From Halococcoides cellulosivorans (GTDB lineage Archaea; Halobacteriota; Halobacteria; Halobacteriales; Haloarculaceae): DNA of 64,000 nucleotides. The notes under the pieces were generated by a model, which had not been told where the DNA came from, searched no databases, and saw only the letters and a list, made by a program, of their open reading frames with translations. Below are positions 16,001-28,804 of this stretch, piece after piece. The stretch's first letter is position 1. Each line of letters starts with the position of its first letter. The stretch is from the NCBI RefSeq assembly GCF_003058365.1, contig NZ_CP028858.1, positions 930,001 through 994,000 on the forward strand, in the 5' to 3' direction. Position numbers and translations under genes: made by a program.

Positions 16001-16416
16001 CGCGATCGCTCACTGGTCACGTCTGTGTCCCGGTCGCCAACGTCGAGGACGCCCGCGAGACCGCACGGGCGCTCGACGAGTACGCGATCGATCGGGTGAC
16101 CGTCGCCCACGTCGTCGAGAAATCGGGTGGCGCGCCGGACAAACTCCCGCTGGAGGAGGCCGAGGACCGCGCCCAAGAGGCCATCGAGGCGTTCCAGGAG
16201 ACCTACCCCGAGGCCGACTACGAGATCACCTACGGGACCGACGTCGTCGAGGCCATCGTCGAGACGGCGGGATCGATCGGGGCGTCGGCCATCGCCTTTC
16301 ACCCACGGGGCGGAAGTCGCGTCGTCCAGTTCCTCGCGGGCGATAAGGCCCTTCGACTCGTGACCGACGCCGATCGACCGGTGATCGCGCTGCCGGAGGA
16401 CCCGACCGATGTGTAG
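15997..16416 (+). CDS. Universal stress protein, UspA family
   Basis: A 139-residue Usp-domain protein. It starts at a GTG that overlaps the upstream stop (GTGA). The strand HVCVPVANVEDA and the region VETAGSIGASAIAFHPRGGSR correspond to the nucleotide-binding side, but the classic GxxG(9)G(S/T) signature is poor. The gene lies 27 bases before an APC permease that itself carries two Usp domains, so a role in controlling that transporter is likely. Confidence 0.82.
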   Translation: MTRSLTGHVCVPVANVEDARETARALDEYAIDRVTVAHVVEKSGGAPDKLPLEEAEDRAQEAIEAFQETYPEADYEITYGTDVVEAIVETAGSIGASAIAFHPRGGSRVVQFLAGDKALRLVTDADRPVIALPEDPTDV

Positions 16417-16443
16417 CGCGACTCGAACGAGGGTGAGCGACCG

Positions 16444-18804
16444 ATGAGCGAGGCCGATCAGGAACTCGCCCGGGACCTCGGCCTCCTCGAAGCCTACACG
16501 ATCGGTCTCGGGACGATGATCGGGGCCGGGATTTTCGTCCTCCCATCGATCGCCGCGGAGGCGGCAGGCCCCGAGAGCATGATTTCCTTTGCCTTGGGTG
16601 GGTTGATCTCGCTGATGGCCGCCCTCTCGCTGTCGGAACTCGCGACGGGGATGCCCAAAGCCGGCGGGAGTTACTACTACGTCAATCGCGCGCTCGGCTC
16701 CTTTTTCGGCAGTATCGTCGGCTGGGGGATGTGGGCTGGGTTGACGTTCGCGAGTGCCTTTTACATGCTCGGATTCGGGCAGTATCTCCTCCCGCTGTTG
16801 ACGCCACACGTCGAATTTCTTGCCGCCATGACTGGCGTCGGCAAGACCGTTGCCGCACTCGGGATGGCCGTGTTGCTCACGGGTGTGAACTACTACGGTG
16901 TGAAAGAGACCGGATCGCTCCAGAACGTCATCGTCATCACACTGCTGGGCCTGATCGTCGGCTTTCTCGGCCTCGGCATCCTCAGCGGGCCGACGATCGA
17001 GTCGTTCGATCCCACCTCCAAAATGCCGGCGATCGCGGCCACCATCGGGACGGTCTACGTCTCCTTTATCGGGTTCGAGGTGATCGCGACCAGCGCCGAG
17101 GAGATCAAAAACCCGAGTCGAAACCTCCCGCTGGCGATGATCGCGGCGGTCGTGACGCCGACGATTCTCTACGTCGGCGTGATGTTCGTCTCGACGGGAA
17201 CCCTCTCGATCGAGGCGCTCTCGAAATCCGAGATTCCGGTCGTCATCGTCGCCGAAGAGTTCCTCCCTGGCCTCCTCGGTGGCCTGCCGCTCCTCTCTCC
17301 GGGGCTGGTCGCGATGATCGGCGGGGTCGTGATGATCTTCGGTGCGCTGCTCGCGACGGTGTCGAGTGCGAACGCGTCGATCCTTTCGGCTGCGCGGGTC
17401 AACTTCGCGATGGGCCGAGACAAGATCCTCGTCGAGTGGCTCAACGAGGTCCACGATCGCTTCCGGACGCCGTATCGTGCGATCAGCGTGACCGGCGTTC
17501 TGATGCTCGTGCTTATCGGAATCGGTGTCGGGATCGGCACGCTCGCAGAGGTGGCGAGTTTCATGTATCTGCTCACGTACGCACTCGTCCACCTCGCGGT
17601 CGTCGTGCTTCGACGGGCGGACCCCGAGGCCTACGAGCCGTCGTTCACGATGCCGTCGCTATTGTATCCAATCGTGCCGATCGTCGGTGCGCTTGCCTGT
17701 CTGGGCGTGCTCGTCCAGATGTCGATCACCCAGCCGTTCACGATCGATCTCGCGGGTATCCAGGCGAGCTATCCCGTCGGGCCGACGCCGGTCGGGGCCA
17801 TCGGGACCCTGATGGTGATCGGCAGTATCGGGTGGTACGTCGCCTATGCCAACAGTCGCGCGCCCTCGATCAGCCTCGTCGGTGACGCGATCGCCCCCGA
17901 CGCCCGCGAGACGACCGACATCGACGACGTTTATCGCGTGGTCGTCCCGGTCGCGAACCCTGAGACCGAACGCGATCTCATCGAGAAAGCCGTCGCGAGT
18001 GCGAGAGCCCACGATGGTGACGCAGAAATCGTCGCCGTCAACGTCATCGAAGTGCCCCAGCAGACCTCGCTGTCCCAGGACGTCACCTTCGAGGAAGAGC
18101 GCGTCGAGCGCCAGCGCGAACTGCTCGACGCCGCGCGCGACGCCGCCTCCGGGTTCGTCGGGATCCGCACGCGGGCGATCGTCGGTCGCGACGCCGGGGC
18201 GGCCGTCCTCGACGTGATCGAAGACGAACACGCCGATCAGGTCGTGCTGGGTTGGTCCGGAAAACGCAGTCGGCGCGACCACGTGCTCGGCTCGACGATC
18301 GACCCGATCGTCGGGCAGGCCTCGTGTGACGTGACGCTCGTCAAAGAGGGCCCCGACCCCCAAAACGACGTGGTCGTCCTCGTGGGCCAGGGGCCACACA
18401 CCCCGGTGGCCGTTCGACGCGCCGCCGAGTACGTCGCCGCGACCGAGGACGCCTCGCTGACCTTGCTCAACGTCCAGGCGCCGGGCGACGATGCGGCCGA
18501 ACCGGTCGCGGCGGGCGAAGCGCTCATCGACGACTGTCTCGCGGAGGCCGACATCCCGGCGGTCCCGACCGAAACGCGCGTCGTCGTCGACGAGGACACG
18601 GAAACTGCGATCGACGACGCGGTCGGCGAGTACGACGCGATCTGTGTCGGTGCGACTCGCGAGAGCGCGGTCTCGCAGGCGCTCTTTGGGTCACTGCCCG
18701 AACGCCTCGCCAGCGAGCGCGCCGAGACCGTCGTCATCGCGCGCGGATCGGAAGAATCACCGATGTCGATCCGGTCTGCAATCGCACGGCGACTGGAGGG
18801 CTAA
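16444..18804 (+). CDS. APC-family amino acid permease fused to two Usp domains
   Basis: A 786-residue protein. Residues about 1-470 form an APC transporter with 12 hydrophobic segments and the signature GLGTMIGAGIFVLP at residues 21-34, which binds the amino group of the substrate. Residues about 485-786 form two Usp domains; the first has VVLGWSGKRSRRDHVLGSTID, close to the nucleotide-binding motif. Such fusions are known in haloarchaea and suggest gating by ATP or stress signals. The substrate (amino acid or polyamine) is not readable. It is followed three bases later by trkA. Confidence 0.92.
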   Translation: MSEADQELARDLGLLEAYTIGLGTMIGAGIFVLPSIAAEAAGPESMISFALGGLISLMAALSLSELATGMPKAGGSYYYVNRALGSFFGSIVGWGMWAGLTFASAFYMLGFGQYLLPLLTPHVEFLAAMTGVGKTVAALGMAVLLTGVNYYGVKETGSLQNVIVITLLGLIVGFLGLGILSGPTIESFDPTSKMPAIAATIGTVYVSFIGFEVIATSAEEIKNPSRNLPLAMIAAVVTPTILYVGVMFVSTGTLSIEALSKSEIPVVIVAEEFLPGLLGGLPLLSPGLVAMIGGVVMIFGALLATVSSANASILSAARVNFAMGRDKILVEWLNEVHDRFRTPYRAISVTGVLMLVLIGIGVGIGTLAEVASFMYLLTYALVHLAVVVLRRADPEAYEPSFTMPSLLYPIVPIVGALACLGVLVQMSITQPFTIDLAGIQASYPVGPTPVGAIGTLMVIGSIGWYVAYANSRAPSISLVGDAIAPDARETTDIDDVYRVVVPVANPETERDLIEKAVASARAHDGDAEIVAVNVIEVPQQTSLSQDVTFEEERVERQRELLDAARDAASGFVGIRTRAIVGRDAGAAVLDVIEDEHADQVVLGWSGKRSRRDHVLGSTIDPIVGQASCDVTLVKEGPDPQNDVVVLVGQGPHTPVAVRRAAEYVAATEDASLTLLNVQAPGDDAAEPVAAGEALIDDCLAEADIPAVPTETRVVVDEDTETAIDDAVGEYDAICVGATRESAVSQALFGSLPERLASERAETVVIARGSEESPMSIRSAIARRLEG

Positions 18805-18807
18805 TCC

Positions 18808-19494
18808 ATGTACATCATCATCGTCGGCGCGGGCGACATCGGGACACCGTTGATAAACATCGCGACGAAGTCGGGCAACGAGGTCGTCGTCATCGAGAAA
18901 GACTCCGAACGCGCGGATCGCGCGGCCGACCGGTTCGACTGTCTCGTCCTCGAAGCCGACGCGACGACCAACGGCACGCTCGACGACGCGGGCATCGACC
19001 GGGCGGACGCGCTCGTCTCGACGACCGATCGCGACGCGACGAACGTGATGGTCTGTCTGTTGGCGACCGAGTACGAGGTGCCCGCGATCCTCTCGGTCGT
19101 CCACGACCCCGAGCACATGAACCTGTTCGATCGCATCGGCGTCAACACGATGGAGAATCCCCAGGAACTCATCGCCGAGTACCTCTACCGGGCGGTCGCT
19201 CGCCCCGCCATCGTCGATTACATGCGTATCGGTGACACTGCCGAAGTGTTCGAAATCACCGTCACCGAGTCGGCTCCGATCGCCGGGATGAGCCTCGAAG
19301 AGACGGATCGCGAGGGCCTGCTCTCCGATGACGTGCTCGTCGTCGCGATCGAGCGCGAGGGCGCGAGCGACCCGATCACCCCGCGTGGGGAGACCACGAT
19401 CCACGCTGGCGACCTGTTGACGGTCTACTCCGGTGTCGGGGCCGACCCCGCAATCACCGACATCTTTGGGCACTATGAGGACACGACCGACTGA
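18808..19494 (+). CDS. trkA: Trk potassium uptake system, NAD-binding subunit TrkA
   Basis: A 228-residue single RCK unit. YIIIVGAGDIGTPLI is the Rossmann NAD-binding start; residues about 145-222 form the RCK_C ligand domain with ESAPIAGMSLEETD and GDLLTVYSG. It gates TrkH at the inner face of the membrane in response to NAD(H), ATP or cyclic di-AMP, depending on family. It is flanked by the APC-Usp gene and trkH in the same direction. Confidence 0.93.
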   Translation: MYIIIVGAGDIGTPLINIATKSGNEVVVIEKDSERADRAADRFDCLVLEADATTNGTLDDAGIDRADALVSTTDRDATNVMVCLLATEYEVPAILSVVHDPEHMNLFDRIGVNTMENPQELIAEYLYRAVARPAIVDYMRIGDTAEVFEITVTESAPIAGMSLEETDREGLLSDDVLVVAIEREGASDPITPRGETTIHAGDLLTVYSGVGADPAITDIFGHYEDTTD

Positions 19495-19530
19495 TCGCGT
19501 GGGGCTGGTTCGACCGCCGAGGGCTGGGCC

Positions 19531-21072
19531 ATGAGCGGATCGACCGCGACGATCGCCCGCGACGTCGGGCGCATCCTCGAAGCGCTCGGTGGCGCGATGG
19601 CGGTCTCCGTGCTCGTCCCGATCGTCTTCGGAGAGTGGTTCGGCGTGGCAGCCTTCGCCGTCTCGGCGCTCGTCCCGTTCACCGTCGGGTACGTCCTCTA
19701 CCATCGGTACGCCGACGCCGCCTCGCCCTCGCGCCTGCACGGCATGGTGGTCGCCGCGACGGGGTGGGCGCTCGTGGGCCTGTTCGGATCGGTCCCCTTC
19801 CTCGTCGTGGCGTGGGCCGCGAGTCTGGGACTGCCGGGCGCCCCCGAGATCACTCCGACGCTCGCGGCGTTTACCGATCCGCTGAACGCGATCTTCGAGT
19901 CCACCAGCGGGTTCACCGGGACGGGCCTGACGATGACCGACGACGAAGCGGTGCTCCCCCGGACGCTGCAGTGGTGGCGCACGTTCACCGAGTGGATCGG
20001 TGGCGTCGGCGTGATCGTGTTGACGACGGCGATTCTCGCGCGTCCTGGCAGTGGGTCGCTCACGCTGTACGAAAGCGAGGCCCGCTCGGAGAAGATCCAC
20101 CCGAGTATCGTCTCCACGGTGCGGACGATCTGGTGGATCTTCATCCTGTTTACGTTCGTCTCGATCGTGACGCTCTGGCTCGCGGGCATGCCACTCTGGG
20201 GCGCGATCAACCACGCGATGACCGGGCTGGCGACGGGTGGGTTCTCGATCACGGACAACTCGATCGCGACCTACGACAGCGTCGCCATCGACGCCGCGCT
20301 GATCCCGATCATGATCGCGGGATCGATCGCCTTCCCGGTGCACTATCTCATGCTCCGCGGCGATCTGCGGAACTTTTACGCCGATCTTCAGACGCGCTGG
20401 GTGTTCCTCTACATGGGCGGCGGGTCGGCACTCCTGATCGCCTTTCTGTCCCTGACGGGCCCCTACGAGACGCTCGCCGCGGCGGTCCGGTACGGCACCT
20501 TCCAGTTCGTCTCCGCGGCGACCTGTACGGGCTTTCAGACCGCCGTCGACGCGACGAACGTCGCGCTCGGTCGGTGGCCCGCCGAGTCCCAGTTGATGGT
20601 CACCGGCGGGATGGTGATCGGTGGCGCGGCGGGGTCGACCGTCGGTGGGATCAAGATCATCCGCGCACTCACGCTCTTGAAAGGGATCCGCTTCCGGATC
20701 GCCGACGTGTTCTTCCCCGACTCGGCCGTCCGACGCCTCGACATCGGTGACCGACGGCTGGACGAGGAGGAAGCGAGCCAGGAGTTCACCGAGGCGGCGA
20801 TCATCGCCGTTCTCTGGGTGAGCTTTCTGATCCTCGGCACGTTCGTACTGTTGGTGATCCTGCCCGGGGAGTACTCTCTGGCGAACGTCGTCTTCGAGGT
20901 GGCGAGCGCCCAGGGCAACGTCGGCCTCTCGGCGGGGATCACCGGGCCAGAGTCGCTGCCGACGGTCGGCAAAGTCGCGTTCCTCGGGCACATGCTGATC
21001 GGGCGACTGGAGATCATCCCCGTGCTCGTCGCGCTCCGGGCGCTCATCAGCCACAAGGGGTGGTACGCGTGA
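19531..21072 (+). CDS. trkH: Trk potassium uptake system, membrane subunit TrkH
   Basis: A 513-residue membrane protein with four pore-loop repeats; STSGFTGTGLTMTD, TGLATGGFSITD and SAATCTGFQTA are the selectivity-filter-like segments. It takes up potassium, the major compatible ion of a salt-in haloarchaeon. The stop overlaps the start of a small membrane-protein gene by four bases. Confidence 0.95.
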   Translation: MSGSTATIARDVGRILEALGGAMAVSVLVPIVFGEWFGVAAFAVSALVPFTVGYVLYHRYADAASPSRLHGMVVAATGWALVGLFGSVPFLVVAWAASLGLPGAPEITPTLAAFTDPLNAIFESTSGFTGTGLTMTDDEAVLPRTLQWWRTFTEWIGGVGVIVLTTAILARPGSGSLTLYESEARSEKIHPSIVSTVRTIWWIFILFTFVSIVTLWLAGMPLWGAINHAMTGLATGGFSITDNSIATYDSVAIDAALIPIMIAGSIAFPVHYLMLRGDLRNFYADLQTRWVFLYMGGGSALLIAFLSLTGPYETLAAAVRYGTFQFVSAATCTGFQTAVDATNVALGRWPAESQLMVTGGMVIGGAAGSTVGGIKIIRALTLLKGIRFRIADVFFPDSAVRRLDIGDRRLDEEEASQEFTEAAIIAVLWVSFLILGTFVLLVILPGEYSLANVVFEVASAQGNVGLSAGITGPESLPTVGKVAFLGHMLIGRLEIIPVLVALRALISHKGWYA

Positions 21073-21299
21073 GGCTGGCCGACTGGCCGGTGATCCGGGA
21101 CATCGTCGAAGCGGGGTCGCGAGACCCGATCTTCGACGCGCTCCTCGTCGCCGGCCCGGTCGTAATCGCGATCCTCGCGCTCACGAACTGGCTGGTGGGC
21201 GACATCGTCGTCACACGAGTCCTCGCGGCCGGGTACATCGTGGCGTTTCTCGCCGGCATCGGTTACCGGGCGGTCGAGGCCCGATCGCCCGATCGGTAG
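21069..21299 (+). CDS. Two-helix membrane protein coupled to trkH
   Basis: A 76-residue protein that starts at GTG within the trkH stop (GTGA). It has an N-terminal amphipathic part (DWPVIRDIVEAGS) and two membrane helices (about residues 24-40 and 46-63). It is not a member of any family I can name. Tight coupling suggests an accessory subunit of the potassium transporter. Confidence 0.6.
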   Translation: MRLADWPVIRDIVEAGSRDPIFDALLVAGPVVIAILALTNWLVGDIVVTRVLAAGYIVAFLAGIGYRAVEARSPDR

Positions 21300-21344
21300 C
21301 GTGCTGGGCCGGGCTATTTGTGGTCGGCCGCCGATGACGACGGT

Positions 21345-22844
21345 ATGTCACAGACACGTGATCGATCGGCCGTCGTCGTCGGCGGTGGATTCGGCGGGCT
21401 CTCGGCGGCCTGCTATCTCGCTGACGCGGGCGTGGAGGTCACCCTGCTCGAAAAGAACGACCAGGTCGGCGGGCGCGCCAGTCGCCTCGACCGCGAGGGG
21501 TTCGTCTTCGATATGGGCCCATCGTGGTACATGATGCCAGGGGTGTACGAGCGCTTTTTCGCAGCGTTCGGGCGCGAACCCACGGACTATTACACGCTCG
21601 ATCAGCTCGACCCCAACTACCGAGTGTTTTTCACCGACGGCGATCGGCTGGAACTCCGTCCCGATCGGGCCGCGAATCACGCACTCTTCGAGTCGTACGA
21701 GGACGGCGCGGGCGACGCGCTGGATGCGTATCTCGACACGGCGAAACAGCACTACGAGCAGAGCATGGAGTCGATCATCTACGTGGATCGCCCGACCTGG
21801 CGGGACTGGCTCGACCCCGAGTTGATGGGCACGCTGAGTCTCGGCTTGCAACTCTTTCGCTCGATGGACAGCTACGTCGAGTCGACGTTCGAACACCAGA
21901 AGCTCAGACAGATCATGCAGTACACCCTCACCTTCCTGGGGGTCGCGCCGTCGCGGGCCCCGGCGATCTACAGCATGATCAGCCACGTCGACTTCGATCT
22001 CGGCGTCTATTATCCACAGCCAGTCGACGGGGGCCCCGGCGGGATCGGTGCGGTCGTCGACGCGGTCACCGACCTCGCGGGCGAACTGGGCGTCACGATC
22101 GAGACCGACCAGGAGGTCACTGCGATCGACACCGAGGGGGGCCTCACCGTCCAGACTGCCGATCGGAGCGTCGCCGCCGACGCGGTCGTCGTCAACGCCG
22201 ACTACGCCCACGTCGAGCGCGAGTTGCTCGACCCTGCGGATCGCCAGTACGACGAGGCCTACTGGGAGTCTCGAACGTATGCGCCATCCTCCTATGTCCT
22301 CTATCTCGGCGTCGAGGGCGCGACGCCCGAGTTGGCCCATCACACCCTGATCATGCCGACCGACTGGGACGACCACTTCGAGGCGCTGTTCGACGATCCC
22401 GCCTGGCCCGAGGAGCCAGCGTACTACCTCTGTGTCCCCTCGAAAAGCGACGACAGCGTCGCGCCCGAGGGTCACTCCAACCTGTTCGCGCTCGTCCCGA
22501 TCGCCGCCGGACTCGACGATACCCCCGAGATCCGCGAGCAGTATCGCGAGATGATCCTCGACGACATCGCGACCCACGCCGATATCGATCTGCGCGATCG
22601 GATCGTCGTCGAGGAAGACTTCTGTCTCTCGGAGTTTACCGAGCGGTACAACGCGACCCAGGGCACGGCGATGGGGCTGGCGCACACGCGTCGCCAGACC
22701 GGGCCGCTCCGGCCCGATAACCGGTCGTCAGCGGTCGAGGACCTCTACTATGCGGGCGGGTACACCACGCCCGGCGTCGGCGTCCCGATGTGTCTGATCA
22801 GCGGTGAACACGCCGCGCAGGCCGCACTCGATCGGTGGCGATGA
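21345..22844 (+). CDS. crtI: Phytoene desaturase
   Basis: A 499-residue flavoprotein desaturase. The N-terminal VVVGGGFGGLSAACYLA binds FAD and the C-terminal YYAGGYTTPGVGVPMC is the CrtI signature. It converts phytoene to lycopene for C40/C50 carotenoids. The TATA-like GCTATTTG at 21313 is about 30 bases before the ATG, so the transcript is leaderless. The stop overlaps lyeJ as ATGA. Confidence 0.93.
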   Translation: MSQTRDRSAVVVGGGFGGLSAACYLADAGVEVTLLEKNDQVGGRASRLDREGFVFDMGPSWYMMPGVYERFFAAFGREPTDYYTLDQLDPNYRVFFTDGDRLELRPDRAANHALFESYEDGAGDALDAYLDTAKQHYEQSMESIIYVDRPTWRDWLDPELMGTLSLGLQLFRSMDSYVESTFEHQKLRQIMQYTLTFLGVAPSRAPAIYSMISHVDFDLGVYYPQPVDGGPGGIGAVVDAVTDLAGELGVTIETDQEVTAIDTEGGLTVQTADRSVAADAVVVNADYAHVERELLDPADRQYDEAYWESRTYAPSSYVLYLGVEGATPELAHHTLIMPTDWDDHFEALFDDPAWPEEPAYYLCVPSKSDDSVAPEGHSNLFALVPIAAGLDDTPEIREQYREMILDDIATHADIDLRDRIVVEEDFCLSEFTERYNATQGTAMGLAHTRRQTGPLRPDNRSSAVEDLYYAGGYTTPGVGVPMCLISGEHAAQAALDRWR

Positions 22845-23749
22845 GCGCTGCCGACCCGACAGGCGCGACCGCCCGCCACGCGTTGCGCGACCGGATCGCG
22901 TATCTGTTCGCGCTCTCGCGCCCGCGCTTCTGGCTCTACCTCGCGGGCCCGGTCGTGATCGGCGTGGCCGCCGCCGCGGAATCAGCCGCCGACCTGTTCT
23001 CGCCGGCCGCGATCGCGCTGTTCGCATACTTTCTGGTGCCCGCGAACGTCTTCCTGTACGGCGTCAACGACGTCTTCGACGCCGACATCGACGCCGAGAA
23101 TCCCAAGAAAGACGCTGACGGGCCGGAAGTCCGGTACACGGGCGATCGGTGGGTCCTCGTCGCCGTCGTCCTCGCGGGCCTGCTCGCCGTCCCGCTCGCC
23201 GTGGTCGTCGGGCCGACGGGGTGGGCCGCGCTCGCGCTGTTCGTCGTCCTCGCGGTAGAGTACAGCGCGCCACCGCTCCGATTCAAGACCACGCCGCTGC
23301 TCGACTCGCTGTCGAACGGACTGTACATCCTCCCGGGCGTGCTGGCCTATCTCGCCGTCGCAGGGTCGCTCCCGCCATGGGTGGCGATCGTCGGTGGGTG
23401 GGCCTGGACGATGGCGATGCACACCTTCTCGGCAATTCCCGACGCCGACGCCGATCGACAGGCCGGGATCGCGACCACGGCGACGCGTCTCGGTGAGCGC
23501 GGGGCCGTCGCCTACTGTGGCCTGTGCTGGGTCGTCGCCGCGGCCGCGTTCGCCGTGCTCCACCCGCTCGTCGGGGCCCTGATGGCCGTCTATCCGGTCG
23601 CACTCCTCGGGGTCGTCCGCTCGCACGTCGCCATCGAGCGGGCGTACTGGTGGTTTCCGGCACTCAACACCGTCGTCGGGGCTCTCCTGACGATGGCCGC
23701 ACTCACCCACGTGATCGATCCGGCCGTCCTGTTCGAGGTCATAGCGTGA
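22841..23749 (+). CDS. lyeJ: UbiA-family lycopene elongase (bacterioruberin pathway)
   Basis: A 302-residue membrane prenyltransferase with NDVFDADID and the second aspartate motif PDADADRQAG, both needed for prenyl diphosphate binding. Between crtI and cruF it is best read as the enzyme that adds C5 units to lycopene on the way to C50 bacterioruberin. It starts at the ATGA overlap with crtI. Confidence 0.9.
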   Translation: MSAADPTGATARHALRDRIAYLFALSRPRFWLYLAGPVVIGVAAAAESAADLFSPAAIALFAYFLVPANVFLYGVNDVFDADIDAENPKKDADGPEVRYTGDRWVLVAVVLAGLLAVPLAVVVGPTGWAALALFVVLAVEYSAPPLRFKTTPLLDSLSNGLYILPGVLAYLAVAGSLPPWVAIVGGWAWTMAMHTFSAIPDADADRQAGIATTATRLGERGAVAYCGLCWVVAAAAFAVLHPLVGALMAVYPVALLGVVRSHVAIERAYWWFPALNTVVGALLTMAALTHVIDPAVLFEVIA

Positions 23750-23789
23750 GCATCGAAACGACCGTGTGGCTCCCCCTCCGAGCGTGCCC

Positions 23790-23793
<4 letters not shown>
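23746..23793 (+). other. 15-codon bridge ORF between lyeJ and cruF
   Basis: GTG at 23746 overlaps the lyeJ stop (GTGA) and the frame runs 15 codons to a TGA at 23791-23793 that overlaps the cruF start (ATGA). It would let ribosomes pass from lyeJ to cruF by two termination-reinitiation steps. A chance arrangement is possible. Confidence 0.3.
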
Positions 23794-26860
<3,067 letters not shown>

Positions 26861-26897
26861 CGGCCGATCGAGGCCAGAGGAGGCCGATCGCGATCGA

Positions 26898-27833
26898 TTA
26901 GAGGTCGGCGGCGTCGAAGCGGAGGTAGCCTGCGATCAGCGAGAGGCCACTCCAGAGGATCAACGAGATCGGACCGAGCCAGTTCGTGGCGTACCAGACG
27001 TCTTCGACCTCCGGACTGCCGATCAGCCCACCGAACAGACTGATGAAGAAGTTCATGAACAGCGGCAGGGGCGGACTCAGTGGCTCGTCCGTCATGAGAT
27101 TCAACGTCATGTCGAGCGCCCGCGCTGGCGAGAGCGCGTCGAAGACGACCGTCCAGGCGGGCCAGGTCGTGCTGATCAGGCTACTCGCACTCGCTTCGTC
27201 ACCTTTCAGGAGGAACTCGATCGTGATGTACGCACTCGCAGGGATGTACTCCCAGGCGAAATGGAAGACGACGAAGAGGGCCATCGCTGCCGCGACGATT
27301 CGGGTGGTCGATCGCATCGACGCCGAGAGTGCGACGACGATACAGACGTAGGTGAGCGCGAAGACGGTGATCCCGAACAGCCCGATGAGATAGGCCGACA
27401 GCGCGGTCTCTCCGATCCAGATCCACCCGACGGCCGTTCCGACGGTGTACCCGACGGTCAGGGGCAACGCGATGACCGACCACCGACCGAGGACCTTCCC
27501 CACGAGCACGTCCATCCGGGTGTTCGGCGTCGAGAGCAGGAATTTGATGCTTCCCGAGGCTCGCTCGCCCGCGATCGACCGATAGGCGACCAATATCGTC
27601 ACGAACGCGATGAAGAGGACGGCGTGACTCGCGATCGATCGGGTGAGTTCGGGGGCTGCCGGGGCCGACCCGAACAACACTTTCCCAATGATTTCGACCT
27701 CGACGATGCCCGCCAGTGACTCGCCCACCACGAACAGGACGCCCAGTGCGATGATCAGGCGTGATCGCATGGCGTCACGAAAGTCCTTGCGAGCGACGAC
27801 CAGTGCGTTCTTCGTCGGCAGTTCAATTTCCAT
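26898..27833 (-). CDS. ABC-2 type transporter permease
   Basis: A 311-residue protein with an N-terminal soluble VARKDFRDAMRSRL segment and six or seven membrane helices, as in NosY/ABC-2 permeases. SIAGERASGSIKFLLSTP is the usual family stretch after helix two. It pairs with the ATPase gene whose 3' end overlaps its start by 11 bases. The substrate is unknown; this group exports drugs, lipids or copper-enzyme factors. It converges with ligA. Confidence 0.88.
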   Translation of the reverse strand: MEIELPTKNALVVARKDFRDAMRSRLIIALGVLFVVGESLAGIVEVEIIGKVLFGSAPAAPELTRSIASHAVLFIAFVTILVAYRSIAGERASGSIKFLLSTPNTRMDVLVGKVLGRWSVIALPLTVGYTVGTAVGWIWIGETALSAYLIGLFGITVFALTYVCIVVALSASMRSTTRIVAAAMALFVVFHFAWEYIPASAYITIEFLLKGDEASASSLISTTWPAWTVVFDALSPARALDMTLNLMTDEPLSPPLPLFMNFFISLFGGLIGSPEVEDVWYATNWLGPISLILWSGLSLIAGYLRFDAADL

Positions 27834-28734
27834 GGGTGGCCTCCGTGTAGTGCATGAACAGATCTTCGAGTGACGATTCGCCCGTCTCGATGTCGTCGAC
27901 TTCGACGCCGTTCGCGGTCAGCGCTTCCAGCACGTCGATTTTCGCCGTCGGCTCGACCGTACACTCCAGGGCGTCGTCGAGAACCACGTCGGTCACGCCG
28001 TCGACCGCTTCGACCGCGGCGACCGCCGCGTCGTCGAGTCCCCGTCCGGTGACGGTCATCTGGCCTTGCTTCCCGCTCGTCTCGCGCAATCCGTCGATCG
28101 TGTCGGTCGCGGCGATGGTCCCCTCGTTGAGGATCGCGACGCGGTCACAGACCGCCTCGACCTGACTCAGGATGTGACTCGAAAAGAACACTGTCGTGCC
28201 AGAGGCGGCCTCTTCGTTCACCACGTCGCGGATCTCTTTGACGCCGGTCGGGTCGAGCCCTGCCGACGGTTCGTCCAGAATCAGGAGGTCGGGGTCGCCG
28301 ACGAGTGCCATTCCGAGCGCCATCCGCTGGCGCATCCCCTTCGAGTAGCCACCGGCCTGTCGGTCGATGGCGTCGTCCAGGCCGACACGGCCGAGGACCG
28401 TCGCCGGGTCGGCACTGACGTCTTTCGAGTCAGCGACGAATTCGACGTGTTCGCGTCCGGTGAGCCGTTCGTACACCTGATAGCCCTCCGGGAGGACGCC
28501 AGTCCGTCGTCGGATCTGCTGGCTCTCTCGCTGGGCGTCCATCCCGAACACCTGGGCCGACCCCGCCGTCGGCCGGACGAAATCCAGCAAGATGTTGATC
28601 GTCGTCGACTTCCCCGCGCCGTTGGGCCCGAGAAAGCCGAACACCTCCCCCGATTCGACCGTCAAATCGATGCCGTTCAGGGCCGTCACGGACCCGTACT
28701 CCTTCGAAAGCCCGTCGATGTCGATGACCGCCAT
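27823..28734 (-). CDS. ABC transporter ATP-binding protein
   Basis: A 303-residue ATPase with Walker A GPNGAGKST, signature YSKGMRQRM, Walker B LLILDEPSAGLD and a C-terminal 80-residue regulatory part. It belongs to the ABC-2 exporter group. Its start at 28734 avoids eight upstream residues that lack family similarity. Together with the permease it should form a two-gene exporter. Confidence 0.92.
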   Translation of the reverse strand: MAVIDIDGLSKEYGSVTALNGIDLTVESGEVFGFLGPNGAGKSTTINILLDFVRPTAGSAQVFGMDAQRESQQIRRRTGVLPEGYQVYERLTGREHVEFVADSKDVSADPATVLGRVGLDDAIDRQAGGYSKGMRQRMALGMALVGDPDLLILDEPSAGLDPTGVKEIRDVVNEEAASGTTVFFSSHILSQVEAVCDRVAILNEGTIAATDTIDGLRETSGKQGQMTVTGRGLDDAAVAAVEAVDGVTDVVLDDALECTVEPTAKIDVLEALTANGVEVDDIETGESSLEDLFMHYTEATHGN

Positions 28735-28804
28735 GCGCGGTCCTTCGGGGCCCGACACTTCAATGCTCCTGATCCGGGCTCCCCGTTTCGTCCGCGTTCG
28801 CCTG

